64,000 bases of DNA, taken from assembly GCA_009760885.1 (NCBI GenBank), contig CM019708.1, positions 11,646,931-11,710,930 of the forward strand, in the 5' to 3' direction. Positions 34,701-45,104 of this stretch are shown in pieces. Position numbers and translations under genes: made by a program. The notes under the pieces are model-generated. The model searched no databases. It had not been told where the DNA came from and saw only the letters and a program-made list of their open reading frames with translations. The stretch's first letter is position 1. Each line of letters begins with the position of its first letter. This stretch comes from Achatina immaculata (taxonomy: Eukaryota; Mollusca; Gastropoda; Stylommatophora; Achatinidae).

Positions 34701-37700
34701 CCAACAACAGTCAGAATTACTTCTGATTCTGAAACCTATAAATATCTGCCGCTTGACTTCTTCATAAACAACCATTTCTGCCAACTTTTATAACTCTGCT
34801 AAAAGTTGCTTCCAATTCAAGACTCCCCAGCCTAAATTAGAAAGCAAGGCACGTTAATGTACACTTAACTGTTAGTGTATTGAAGACAGTACAGACTATT
34901 CACATGAAGAAACTGTTCCAGATATACAAGAATAGACTTACTGAATGCAGGTGAATGCTGAAAAATATAGGCTTTTTAAAAATGATTTATAGATAACATT
35001 TTATGTCTCTTTTGTACCCTCAGCTATTTTACTGTATATTCATTTTCATTTATAAATAAAAATACAAATTTCATATCCATGTAATATATCTTGATTGTGT
35101 TGGTTATGTGTTTTGTTCAGCTTTGTTAAAAAAAAAAAATTGGTAAAGGTATTATTCCATGGAGGCACCTAGGAGATATGGCATTTGTGTCCATATATTT
35201 CTTTACTTATCAGCAGAGCAGAGCGGGTTGTCTTCAGCATCATTTGTGTCCATATATTTCTTTACTTATCAGCAGAGCATAGGGGGTTGTCTTCAGCATC
35301 ATGCCTGTTCACCTTTCCTTCCCTAGCTTCAGGAGCCACACACCCATTTCTACAGCTGGTTGATCGGGGTGCCTTCAGATAGATTTAAATCATTGACTTT
35401 CACCACGAGAGACCAGTGCACTAACTACTTCGCCACTCTGGCACCCAGTTTTGTTTATATCTTACATCTATCTTGCATCCTTCCTGTGCTGTTAAATGTC
35501 ACATAGTGCTTGCATGGTAATTTGCCAAGATTTCCTGTTTTCAGCGAGCCTTTCAACCATATCAAGGGATGTTATTCCCACTAAACTGGCCTCTCTTAAC
35601 AATGTCCTCTTAGAGTTTCACGTGGTCGACCTCTTTTTCTTCGGCCTTTTGTGCTCCACTTTATAGCTTGTTTGGGGATTCTGTGGTTGTTTCTTCTCAG
35701 CGCATGACCGACATATGTCCATCTTCTTTTTCTGATCACCCATGAGACAGGTTGTTGTTTGCTCATCTGTTTTATCACTGCATTGTTCTTGAATTCGTTC
35801 CACTTTATACCAAGTATTTTCCATAGGCAATTGTTTCTCAGAAGAGTCTAATTTCTTGTCTTTTTCTTTAGTTGTTTACCAGCTTTCACATGCATAAATG
35901 AGGGTGGATATTACATTTGAATTGAATACTCTTGACTTGGTTTTTGTGCTTATAACTTTTGAATGCCATATATTCTCAAGATTTTTGAAAGTCAGTGTTG
36001 CTTTTGCAATTCGAATTCTAACTTCCTTTCTGGTGTCACAATCCTGGTCTCTGTAGCTGCTGAGATATGCAAAATGGTTTACTTCTTTAACAGCTGTTCC
36101 TTCTACGTATATTTGTTCTTCGTTGTTAATGAGAACCTTCATTATTTTTGTTTTATCTTTGTTAATTTTCGAGTCCTATTTTACTAGCCATTGAAGACAT
36201 GGTATCTGTTTTTTCTTGCATTGATTTCACATTTTCACTGATAAGAGTTATGTCATCTGCAAAACCAAGATCTTCCAGTTGGGTCTCATGTACCCAGTCA
36301 GTGCCATTTTTACCAGCGTAGCATTTTTTCATTATGAAGTCTATGGCAGTTCCAAAAAGCAAGGGAGATAATATACATCCTTGTTTCACGCCTGTTTCAA
36401 TCTGGAAACGTTCACTCGTTCCTTCTTCTGTATTGACGGCACAAACATATCCATTGTAGAGTTTTGTTTATAAGTAGCTTAATATTATATATTTAAAAAC
36501 TTGAATTAAAATATCTGAGTTCAGACATCCCACTCATTGAAGCTGGCCTCCTGGCTGGACATTCTCCAGCTGGATTTCAGTAGAGTCATGCTCAGTGGAC
36601 ATGCCACATAAACACTTTCATAAAGTCTTGCCACAAACAGAGTAATAGAAACTAATAGGCAGTTATTGAAACAACAAAAGTATAAACAGCATTTGTGGCT
36701 CCTTCTTCTGACGACCACTGCAGGACAGTTATATTGCAACAACAGCAGCAGACTTTACACACAACAATGTGACATATCAGCTTGCACCTTCCTCCAGCCA
36801 ACAACGAACAAATGAAATGAAAGAAATAAATGAACGCTAACATCAGTCAACACCATGAAGACAGCGCTGTTGGCCAGAAATCTGCCCATAAAAACAAAAT
36901 TAAGATTTGTAAAATAATATTATATCTATTCTGTTTTACCGTATGGAGCAGAAACCTGGACTTTGCCCCAAAAAAAAAGGTGGAGAGAAAGATTAATGCA
37001 ACAGAAATGTGGTTCTACAGAAAAGTAGGCCATGTAACATGGAGAATGACAAGAAGAAATGCACAAGTTTTAGAACAGCTCAGAGTGCAATGTGAACTTC
37101 TCAGAGAAATAAAGATGAAGGAAAACAAAATACTTGAAAGAGATAACAATATAGTGAAGAGCATGCTAGAGGGAAAAAGAGGAAGACAGAGATGTAGATT
37201 AACATACAAGAATGTGCGTGATACAGCCTGGCTGAGTGCACCAAGGTGAGGGAACTGGAGAGCCAGTACTGCCAGCTTTCCTTCTGGAGAAGCTACATGA
37301 TGATGATGAACATCAAGGGAAAATTACCTAAAGACAAAATGCTGTCTCTTGTTCTGTTATTTAGTAAAGTCATAGGAGCACAGGCTTGTTATATTTAGGT
37401 AATTTTCCTATGCGACTGATGTTATTGTTTATTTCTTTCACTTCATTTGTTCGCTGGAGGAAGGTGCAAGCTGATGTGCCACATTGTTATACTGCTTTGT
37501 TGTAGAGCCTGCAGCTGCTGTCAGAAAGAGAAGCAGCCACAAATGCTGTTTATACTTCTGTTGTTTAAATATATTCTTTTCAGTTTCTATTTCTCTATTT
37601 GTGGCAAGACTCCACAAAAATGTTCATATGGCATGTCCACTGAGCATTATTCTACTGGTAGCCAATATGAAAATGTCTTGTCCAGCCAGTGTTGACTTTG

Positions 37701-40700
37701 GTGAGTGAGATGCCTAAACTCACCTATTTTTCCAAGGCTAACTATACAACACTATGCTAAATCATTTTACTGTCCACCAGAGAACCATAGACCGTGGTCC
37801 TTCCTGATTAGCTACGTTGGAGAAGTCTTCAGATGCTTTTTATATTGAGATCAATAATAGCATAATCTTTAAAAGGAATCAGAGACTTAGTTTGTGTTCA
37901 TTGATCACACAGAAGTTTTTGACAGTGTGAAGATGTGTTGTACATGCTTGGGGGAAGAAAAAAAAAACTTTGTAAAGATGTTTAAAAAAAAATAGTAATA
38001 AAGGAGTTATTAAGAATATATAATGGTCAGTCAGTCATTTGCATGTCCCTTGTGGAACTTTGCCTCCCTAACAGCTCTCCTGTAGGCCTCTCAGTTGTAA
38101 GCAAGATGCCCTGCTGCTGATGCATCCAGTTGCAGATTAATATATAATGATAGCCCAACTATATGTGCCATTGTGGTAATGCATTTGCCTGCCAAATGGA
38201 AGGTCTGGCTCGATTCTAGACCAGGGTAGGATTTGTTTCGACTGACAGCACTTGGGTCAATCCAGCATCAAGAAATGGGTAACTGGGGTTTCCCATGGAA
38301 GCGGAGGTGTTGGCCTCCCCATCTCACAATGGTGTGATGGCCTAGAAATGTGAAGGCACCAGTATTTCACACCCTTACAGTATGCAAATGCCACAGGATA
38401 TATAATTTAAATTAACTTAGTCCTGTTGTACCATGGGGGAGCACCTAGGAGATATGAGAATGAGATGGGGTCAGCACCACATCTAACAGATTTTGCTTTT
38501 CCAACTCTAGGAACCAGGTACCCATTTCTAAATCTGGTCTAATTCAAACCTTAGCCACAAGAGACAAGTGCACTAGATTGTTTTACTGTTCAGGTGTCAT
38601 ATTAAGAACATGTACTGAAGCCTAAGAGTGAGCGATGATGTTGGCAAATACCAAGCAATAAAATAGGGAGTATGACAGGAGTGCATCTTGTCTCCCAAAC
38701 TCTTCTCACTGTCAAGGCAGGGATTGATGTGCTCCCCTTTTCAGTGGAGTCTTCTAGGAAGCTATCTCTTCAAGTTCACTGTTACAGGATGATCTTACAA
38801 CAAAACCTAACACTTTTCATAACAATTTGTAACTAATGTTGGTTTAATGTTTACTGCATCTCCAGGTTGTTGCTACTGAAGGCAATGACAGAAGCTGAAC
38901 GCTCAGTGACAGAAAGAAAAGTGGCAGTGACAAAACCAATGAGCCATGCCTCATCAGACGAGGTATATTCACCCAAGAGAAAACGATCGGATGAGTTTAT
39001 TCGCCAGGTCAGCCCACCTCCATATATTCCATCGAAAAAAGATTCCATTGGCCATCGCAGTGGTGACGATGGTAGTCTTCGCCGTGGCGAACCACCTCGC
39101 CTTACCCGAAATGATGCCAGGCATATTTTAAGTCGTGGTGGTGACCATAAAGTCATGCAAAGGTCTCGTCATGACGAGATAGAACAAAGTGTTAGTTCTG
39201 ATCAAGGTGCGTCACTAAGATCAAAACGTTCCGGATCTTCAGAGAGAGGTAGAGGAACAAAGGAAAATGACGTGAGGGAGATGAAAAGTGACAAGGGTTC
39301 GCAGGTATACCATGGTTCATCTGCTTCTCGGCAGACAAACGGCAGGAAACGCAAATATAGTCTATCACCAGATCCAAAACCCATTTCTCGGACCTCACTC
39401 AACCAGGATTCTAAATCCTCAATCAAAGCAAGGTTAGGTAAAATAATTATTGAGAGGAAAGACTCCTTAGAAAATCACAAAGAATCTATGGAGGGTGGAA
39501 GAGATACTTTAGTAACTACAACACAAAGAGATGCCAGAGAGAGCATCATAGCTAAAACAAGACATTCAGAGTCAAAAGGTTATGCCAGGAAAACCAATAG
39601 TGGTCGTGTTATTTCAAACTTGGGCAGAGAGGCGGTACAGAAACAGTGTCAGGCAGCTGTGATATCGGTGCAGGCATCGCAGACCAGTGGCAAGATAAAA
39701 AGAGATTTGAGTCCAGACAGTAGAGTGGTTCAGTGCAGCATACAGAGCAGCGATGAAGAGACTAAAGATGAGGAAAATAACAAGAGGATAGATGATGCGG
39801 CTACAAAGCCACCATATGATGTTCAGAGTGTCATAGTCAGGGAAGGGAGTCCCAGAAGTGATTATGATGATGAAAATGAAGATCTGGCTAAAATGATTGA
39901 TGAAGACCTGGGACCAGAACTGCTTCAGGATGCTCATGACGACTTTAGTTTAGATTTGGATATTGATGACGATTTAGATCTTGCTGTAGAAGTTGATCAA
40001 AATCAGACATCAGCTACAGACATTCTGGAGCCAGAAAAAGATGAGAAAAGGGCAAACACGAGGTTTATTGTTACACTTGATGGAGTCGATGAAAAACAGT
40101 TTTTCACTGAGGAGAACAAATATGAACAGATTATGCAGTATCCTTCAAGGTCAGAACCAACACTTGCTGCACCAATTACAGCTTCAGATTCCAAGCATCC
40201 ACAACAGAGCCTATTTTTGGACCTCCGTGGAGGTCAGAGCAGGCCTGTGTTGCAGATAAAAGCACAGCAGGTGCAGTCAGTAACGTCACCATCAGTCATC
40301 CCTTCAAAACTGACTCCTCCGAAAATTCAGCCTTTCTCCATAAGCCTGAAGGATTCTGATGACGAGCATGATGATAAAGAAGGAAAAACGTCTACAGCAA
40401 GACAAAATTATTACCCGTCAGTGGAAAGCATTGCTGTAGAAGATAGTGAAACATCTGCACTAAAACGAGCAAAAATGTTAGAGAGGTGCAAGTTTTGGCC
40501 AGCATGTGCTGCAGGAGCGTCATGCGAGTACCATCACCCGACCACTCACTGTAAGACATTCCCTAATTGCAAGTTTGGTGATAAGTGTTTATTTATACAT
40601 CCAAACTGCCGCTTTGATTCAAGATGCGTCCGTCCTGACTGCCCTTATACCCACACCAGCCGTCGGCCAGCTCTCACCAGCTCAGCGCAGGTCATAACAA

Positions 40701-41053
40701 TACCACAGCCGCATCTCGTATTCTCAGCTGTGCCACCAAGACCTCAGCTAGTTGGACACGTCGGCATGCAGACCATGTGCCGCTACTTCCCTAACTGCCA
40801 AAACGTGAAATGTCCTTACGTACATCCCAAACCATGTAGATTCGGAATAGCCTGCAGGAGTCCGGCATGTCTCTTCTATCACCCACCAGTGCCTGGCAAA
40901 GACAAGCTAAAATGGCAAGCTGGTAGTGAACAGTTGAAACCAGCAGCAGGCAACCTATTAAAAAGTACTGTTAAGCTGGAACCTGCCACTGCAAAGCCTC
41001 CTAGTCCAGACAAAACCAGCCTCTCACCAGCAGTGTCATCAACCAGCCAGTAA
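27886..41053 (+). CDS. ZC3H14: ZC3H14/Nab2-type nuclear poly(A)-RNA-binding protein
   Basis: ZC3H14 (Nab2 in yeast) binds poly(A) tails in the nucleus through tandem CCCH fingers and limits poly(A) length during mRNA export. Coding blocks are 27886-28781, 32913-34317 (or to the stop at 34356) and 38866 or 38882-41053. Block 1 starts MEVGTEISQKIRSAI, as in animal orthologues, and contains the PWI-like fold. Block 2 is Ser-rich and ends acidic. Block 3 ends with five fingers. The protein would be near 1490 residues, about twice the vertebrate length, because of the disordered middle. The block 1 to 2 join is phase-matched (AG|G). The block 2 to 3 join is uncertain: the AG at 38864-38865 needs a phase-2 donor, whereas GCG|GTAAAC at 34317 is phase 0 and fits only the AG at 38880-38881. 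An unseen small exon is possible. Confidence 0.9.
29111..29220. repeat. 47-bp tandem duplication
   Basis: CCATATATCAAACTGCTTCC starts at 29111 and 29158, with a partial third unit at 29205. Confidence 0.9.
29225..29425 (+). mobile_element. S2 SINE fragment
   Basis: Matches the reverse complement of 55130-55390 over blocks such as GGAATGGGGGGCTGGGGA and GTGTGCTGACAGGTCAGGG. Most of the tRNA-like head is missing. Confidence 0.55.
29650..29880 (+). mobile_element. RTE-like LINE family D scrap
   Basis: Reads KSNILSVLLYGSKCWKMM, matching the KSNVLSVLLYGSECWKIT thumb segment of the 20291-21994 copy, with stops on either side. Confidence 0.65.
30229..30302. repeat. Short direct duplication
   Basis: TTTTAATTTTAACCCTTTGA followed by TCTGGATT-type sequence occurs twice, about 38 bp apart. 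Confidence 0.8.
31255..31680 (-). mobile_element. RTE-like LINE family B, 3' end, minus strand
   Basis: The minus strand shows the family B C-terminal region (KSATEVMENIKDQDVWRRM in a shifted frame) and a 3' end GTCAGCACGGCACCTGATGATGG like 6039-6403 and 16795-17062. It is more diverged, so older. Confidence 0.7.
31915..32540 (+). mobile_element. RTE-like LINE endonuclease fragment
   Basis: The plus strand reads RLGIWNVRALY and, after changes, LEMSEVRWTGAGRQSQD, the start of an apurinic-type LINE endonuclease. Further on it resembles the endonuclease in 11640-12220. Many stops. Confidence 0.65.
32913..34356 (+). CDS. ZC3H14: ZC3H14 coding block 2 (Ser-rich middle)
   Basis: Begins after ATTCCAG at 32912; its first base completes the Arg codon left by block 1. 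The reading continues QVNDEVRESQAEYGEPPGK, so the join is in frame. Residues near the start (LKDIKQAMEDVLKKTQVA) are helical. The rest is low-complexity Ser/Asn/Asp, ending in an acidic Asp/Ser run followed by basic RHERGKEK. A usable donor GCG|GTAAAC lies at 34317-34322. If it is not used, translation stops at 34354-34356 with SLL, and AATAAA follows at 35055-35060. A finger-less short isoform is therefore possible. Confidence 0.85.
34357..35149 (+). other. ZC3H14: Possible alternative 3' UTR or intron
   Basis: Downstream of the block 2 stop there is no coding signal. AATAAA lies at 35055-35060. Diverged duplicated segments are seen at 34540-34720. Confidence 0.5.
35055..35060 (+). promoter_or_regulatory. 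Candidate poly(A) signal
   Basis: Perfect AATAAA about 700 bases after the in-frame stop of block 2. Confidence 0.5.
35150..35450 (-). mobile_element. S2 tRNA-derived SINE, minus strand
   Basis: The head on the minus strand reads GGTGCCAGAGTGGCGAAGTAG then TTAGTGCACTGG, an A-box-like start, with a weak B box at AATGATTTAAATC. The body matches 55130-55390. An internal 59-bp duplication starts at 35182 and 35241. Confidence 0.7.
35467..36470 (-). mobile_element. RTE-like LINE family A, 3' part, minus strand
   Basis: The minus strand reads KQGCILSPLLFGTAIDFIMKK, the FADD motif in LEDLGFADDITLIS, then YLSSYRDQDCDTRKE, the thumb, RKRRWTYVGHALRR and the basic GRRKRGRPRETL tail. It then has a GTAAGAT-like tail near 35467. 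Frame changes separate the pieces. It lies inside the ZC3H14 locus in antisense orientation. Confidence 0.85.
36905..37309 (+). mobile_element. RTE-like LINE 3' fragment with ATG-repeat tail
   Basis: Reads VERKINATEMWFYRKVGHV, then TRRNAQVLEQL, and a basic GKRGRQRCRLT block, ending in GATGATGATG at 37299-37309. It is a different subfamily from 6039-6403. It sits inside the inverted repeat. Confidence 0.7.
37318..37408. repeat. Small palindromic element
   Basis: GGAAAATTACCTAAA at 37318-37332 and its perfect complement at 37394-37408 enclose a 61-base loop. It looks like a small MITE or a hairpin. Confidence 0.75.
38035..38150 (-). mobile_element. RTE-like LINE family C 3' scrap, minus strand
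   Basis: Matches the family C end (CATTTGCATGTCCCTTG then GCAAGATG-CCTGCTGCTGATG) seen at 43722-44101. Confidence 0.7.
38155..38405 (+). mobile_element. S3 tRNA-like SINE
   Basis: The start, TTGTGGTAATGCATTTGCC then GGCTCGATTCTAGA, resembles A and B boxes of pol III promoters. The body has no match to S1 or S2 that I can see. Confidence 0.5.
38430..38600 (-). mobile_element. S2 tRNA-derived SINE, minus strand, partial
   Basis: The minus strand has TAGTGCACTTGTCTCTTGTGG, a GGTTTGAATTAGA B-box-like block and AGAAATGGGTACCTGG, shared with 35150-35450 and 55130-55390. Confidence 0.6.
38866..41053 (+). CDS. ZC3H14: ZC3H14 coding block 3 (five CCCH zinc fingers)
   Basis: An open frame from the acceptor to TAA at 41051-41053. 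The first 500 residues are Ser/Arg/Asp/Glu-rich and likely disordered, with KRKRSDE and GRKRKYSLSPD as basic clusters and an acidic DLDIDDDLDLAVEVD stretch. The fingers lie at about 40486-40893. Fingers 1 and 2 are C-x5-C-x5-C-x3-H (CKFWPAC..., CKTFPNC...). Finger 3 is C-x5-C-x4-C-x3-H (CRFDSRC...). Finger 4 (CRYFPNC...) and finger 5 (CRFGIAC...) have the same x5-x4-x3 spacing. All Cys and His ligands are present, and the 3+2 grouping with a linker of about 45 residues matches ZC3H14. The annotated start is the AG at 38865; the AG at 38881 is the alternative. Confidence 0.92.
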
Positions 41054-41204
41054 GACTTTATTATTAGGCTCCCTTATAAACCTCTGTTTGTGCTCTCTTA
41101 GTCTGAGATGTCAGGTAAAGATAAAAAACCACTCTGCTGTCTTCTCAGATGTCAAGGCAACAAATTGTTGATAGGTCTGATTGATTCTTCTTAATATTCT
41201 TTGC

Positions 41205-41460
41205 AGCTGATGCAGTGAAGGTGTTAAAGCACAGCATCATGTTGGACTAGGATAGGACAATTTTTTTTTTTCCGGTCCCTGAATGGAGCAGAAAAGGAGG
41301 GGATGTGTAGTACTTCTTTAACAGACTCCACCACCTTGGGGATTATGGCAATCCCTGCACTGTTAGCTGGGGTTACCAGAGAACAAGACGCATCACAGGG
41401 TCAGCTGTGGTTTGCCAACTCTGACACTTAGCATGTCATTTATGTCTGCCAAATTATACA
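41205..41460 (+). repeat. REP-A dispersed repeat, diverged
   Basis: Carries GCAGCTGATGCAGTGAAGGT, ACAGACTCCACCACC and GGCAATCCCTGCACTGTTAG. It lies in the 3' UTR or immediate downstream region of ZC3H14. Confidence 0.65.
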
Positions 41461-43289
41461 GCACCTTCACCTGCAGTCTGATTCATTGTTTTAAGACTTT
41501 CCTATCCTTTTATATCAGTATTATAACACTCTCTTATCCTTTATATCAGTGTTTTAACACTTTCATTCCTTCTTGTCAGGATTTTAACACTTTCATTCCT
41601 TTGAATCAGTGTTTTTAGCTCTTTCTTGTCATTTATATTAAGGATTTCTTAAACAAATTCTGGTGTTTAAGGTAGTAACAGAATTCTCCATCAGATCAAG
41701 ACATATTTTAAAAAGAATATTAGAATTATGCAGAAATCCTCCCTCCAGTGCTTTCACACACAAAACACATGAAGGCTACATAAAACAAATTGCCTAGAAG
41801 CTATAGGTACATTGGATTCTACAGACTGTATTCACTTCATGAAATGAATCATTTAAATCAGTTGTATGGCAGCAGACTGTCATATTCTAAGAACTGTATA
41901 TGAAATGGTACATTGAAACTGTGATTATTGGTATTTTATGAAAACGAGTGAATTTGAATGATAAAGTTTGCTACAGACAATTGTAAAACTATCTTCTGAG
42001 CCTGTTTTCATTTGCACTATTATGTAGTACCTTGGTTATTGCTGTATGCCTTCTGGCAGCACCTTTCCTTGCTATGGTAGACTGTGGTCTTGTTTTGACT
42101 ATCATCAAGGCAGTGGTATAGATTGGCCTGGTCAGCATCTGGTGGCCACGCTAATCCCCTTCAATGAGTGGTCTTAAAGGGGATTTTTCTGTGTTAAAAT
42201 GAAACATGCATGGTGTGTGTGTGTGTTGAGGGGGAAAGGGGGGGGGGTCAGAATATTTTCCTGCATTTATTATCTAAACTGTTTGTTTCTAAGAACAAAC
42301 TGCTGATGCCACTTTCACGCAGATTTTTCACTCGGAGCTTTTATTTGACACCCCATTCTGAAGTTCTTTTGCATATTCTTAATAGATTTTGATTCTGTGA
42401 GCCTATACACACAAACTGTTCTTTTACCTATGGCAGTACTATAACTGAAGGATGAATATTTTTTTGTAACAATGTATATCTACTATATGGTTTCTCCCAT
42501 CTATCTCAAGACTAAAACTTGGTAACTGAAGCTTTTTATCTGCTGTGATTTTCAGTGGTGAAATGTATGAGAAATATGTACAGCTCAAAGTTCTAGAGTT
42601 ATTTTGGGGACACCCTGGATGTAATTAAATTGCCAGCAAGTCACGGCCGGTCAAGCTCTGTGCACCAAACAGATGGGCGGATGTGAAGCTAAAGCCAGCC
42701 AGCTTGTGACTGTTTCTCTATCTCCCCCACTTCCCATAGTGGGGTCTGTTGATAAGCTTTCTTCTATGTCCATTGTAGGGATGGAAGTCAAGTTCTCACT
42801 AGCACATATTCACTACAGCATCATCAGTCAGAAGCTTCACACTGACAGTAAGTTACATTAACTCTTAGACCACTGAACAACACACAAAACACATGAACAT
42901 TTATTGTTATCAGTCATCATAGCTGCTGTGTTTACAGGAAAATGATGTGATGCCTATCTTTAAAGTTTATGACAGTTCTTAAAATTACAAATTCCGAAAC
43001 TATAGGTTGAAATCATTTGACAGAAGTTATTTTAAAATGTTTTATGAACCATTAAATTGTCTCATGATGTTAATTGAACGGTCAGTTGTTTTTTTTCCCA
43101 ACTACATTTAAAAATTTATCAGTGTAATATGTTTTTAAAGATGTCTGGTGCCTTGGTAATTGGATCCAAAAATTACTTAATGGAATAAATTAACCTACAT
43201 TGGTAGTGGTTGACCTAATTCTAGATTAATTTTGTTTAATTTAGAGGGTAGGGAGTAAAATTTCATTATTTTTCTCTTGCACCAAAAAG
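41461..43289. other. ZC3H14 downstream region, unassigned
   Basis: Probably 3' UTR passing into intergenic DNA. Short TTTTAACACTTTC-type repeats occur at 41490-41620 and a G-run at 42228-42247. An AATAAA lies at about 43184. Confidence 0.4.
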
Positions 43290-43645
43290 ACCTTGTGGCC
43301 CACCCAGTCTTTTAAAATGGGTACCAGAGAAATCTGGGAAGTTAAATGTGGGTCACGCATGATAATGACCATGGGGATATGGAGAAGCACAACAAAGGAA
43401 GAACTAAAGGAAGAACTAAAGAAAGGAGGAAAGACATGGTTTGAGGTATCCCGACTTGCTCAAGACAGGATTGGCTGGAGAACTTTTGTTGATGCCTTAT
43501 CTCTACTGGGGGTACAGAGGACATGATGATGATGGTGATAGTGGCCACATCAGACTTTCATGTGCTAAAGGTCTTGGAAATACAGGTCCAACACCATGTC
43601 CCTAATATGCTTTGATGACTTGGAAACAGATTTTCCCATACTTTT
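43290..43645 (+). mobile_element. S1 SINE body interrupted by an RTE end
   Basis: The body blocks GGGTACCAGAGAAATCTGGG and CAGACTTTCATGTG then GGAAATACAGG match other S1 copies. The head is absent. The RTE end at 43372-43535 splits it. Confidence 0.75.
43372..43535 (+). mobile_element. RTE-like LINE 3' end, very short insertion
   Basis: Encodes an RT C-terminus with WFEVSRLAQDRIGWRTFVDA and a stop at the ATG-repeat tail. It is flanked by a 12-bp duplication with two mismatches (TGATAATGACCA at 43360-43371, TGATAGTGGCCA at 43536-43547). Severely 5'-truncated, only 164 bp. Confidence 0.8.
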
Positions 43646-43721
43646 CTCATATTCACATTTTAACCATTCAAAAATAACCAGTGTGATTGCCTTTTATTGT
43701 TAAATTTATGATAATTTAAAT

Positions 43722-44101
43722 GTCATTCATTCATTTGCATGTCCCTTGCGGAACTTTGCCTCCCAAACAGCACTCCTGTAGGCCTCTCGGTTGTGAGCAA
43801 GATGGCCTGCTGCTGTTGCATCCATTTCCAGATCGTCAACGATGTCTTGCAGCCATCTTCGTCTTAGTCTTCCTCTTTTTCTTTTTCCCATTATGTATCC
43901 TTCCAATACGGTCTTCTCTAAATTATCATGACGTTTAATGTGTCCAAAATATTTCAGTTTTCTCTCTTTAATCCTCTTTACTAGCCAGCCTTCTTCAATA
44001 TTAAGCTCTTGTAGTATAGATATATTTGTTCTTTTTTGTGTCCACGATATTTGGAGAACTCTTCTGTAGCATTTACATTCAAAGGCATTTATGTGTTTAA
44101 A
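43722..44101 (-). mobile_element. RTE-like LINE family C 3' end, minus strand
   Basis: Has a minus-strand GAAT-repeat tail at 43722-43742, then the C-terminal coding end with the KKRGRPRRRW-type motif (KRK/GRP) reading into TRKRL and YFGHIKRHDN. It matches 8478-8853 and 48100-48375. Confidence 0.8.
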
Positions 44102-45104
44102 TGTACTGTAGTAATTTTGTACATTGAATCAAATTCTGTTTGTTTTCATTGAAAATTATACATAAATAGTTTATCAGTCAACTTGAAAAATAAAAACAGC
44201 TTTGTTTTATAGTAATTTTTTTTTTATTTCAAAACTGTTTTGCTGTTGGTTTTTGTTTTGTATGTATGTTGGAATAGAGAGAAAGGGAGGCAAACTTTAT
44301 CTGCAACAGTGAGCCTTAATGGCTCAGAAAGCTGAAGAAGAAGATGTATGTTGGAAGATATGTTCTGAACTGTGTACTCCATTCTTGCAAGAACACGTGA
44401 CTTGTCCAAGATACAATGGTCAGCATATGTGACTCATTAACCCTGTCACTCCTGGAGTAATTTTTATGCTCTGCCAGAACAAATTTTGATGAGAAATTCT
44501 AGTAGATAGAAACTGGAAGGAAATTACTAGATAGAAACTAGAAGGAAGTTACTGGAAGGGAGTTACTCTATAATTTAAAGAATATGGGCTGTGTTAAAAA
44601 TGTGCTACTTTTCACTTTACTTAGACTTTTGCCTTAGAAGGCAGCCTGAACATTGATTTGCACATGTGCACGAGATCTACCAGCCCTTACAGTGTTGCTT
44701 TAGAGTTGTTAAAAAAAGAAAAAAGGTTAAGTCAGTTCCAAATGAAACAAGATAGTCTGTGGGGTGTACTGGATTATATTATGTTCAGATTATCCTCTCA
44801 GAGGGAAGTTAACAAACGGCTTCCTTTAGAAAGGGCTACATATAGGCCAGTGGCTCCGTTTAGAAAAGGATGCAAGCAGACTTCACTATTTAGAAAGGGA
44901 GCATCAGTCAGTAGTAACCTATATTCTTATCCAAAAGGTTGCAGGTTTATGACCTGCTACCCGCCATCCCAAAATGGGACCCAGATGTAGTACTGTATAT
45001 CTGGCAACTAGTTTTGTAGGAGAAAAAAAGAACCTTACTGGCCCTTTCCTGTTCTAACTTTCATTCTTTTTTGTTTTTAACTGTCTGACTTGTCATACAT
45101 AAAT
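44102..45104. other. Unassigned DNA
   Basis: No gene was seen. AATAAA at about 44190 and short internal duplications at 44500-44570 and 44815-44900 (TTTAGAAAGGG units). Confidence 0.35.

Larger units (their letters stand above)
36518..37720. repeat. Large inverted repeat around an RTE fragment
   Basis: The arm at about 36518-36850 is the reverse complement of about 37410-37720, with scattered mismatches and indels. Shared blocks include GCTCAGTGGACATGCC, AAACAGCATTTGTGGCT and AGCTTGCACCTTCCTCCAGC. The roughly 560-bp centre holds an RTE C-terminal fragment and a smaller palindrome. It may be a foldback transposon or two oppositely oriented copies of one repeat. Confidence 0.8.

Noticed and set aside
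38851..39426. Minus-strand ORFs over ZC3H14 block 3
   Set aside because: They are shadows of the plus-strand zinc-finger exon.
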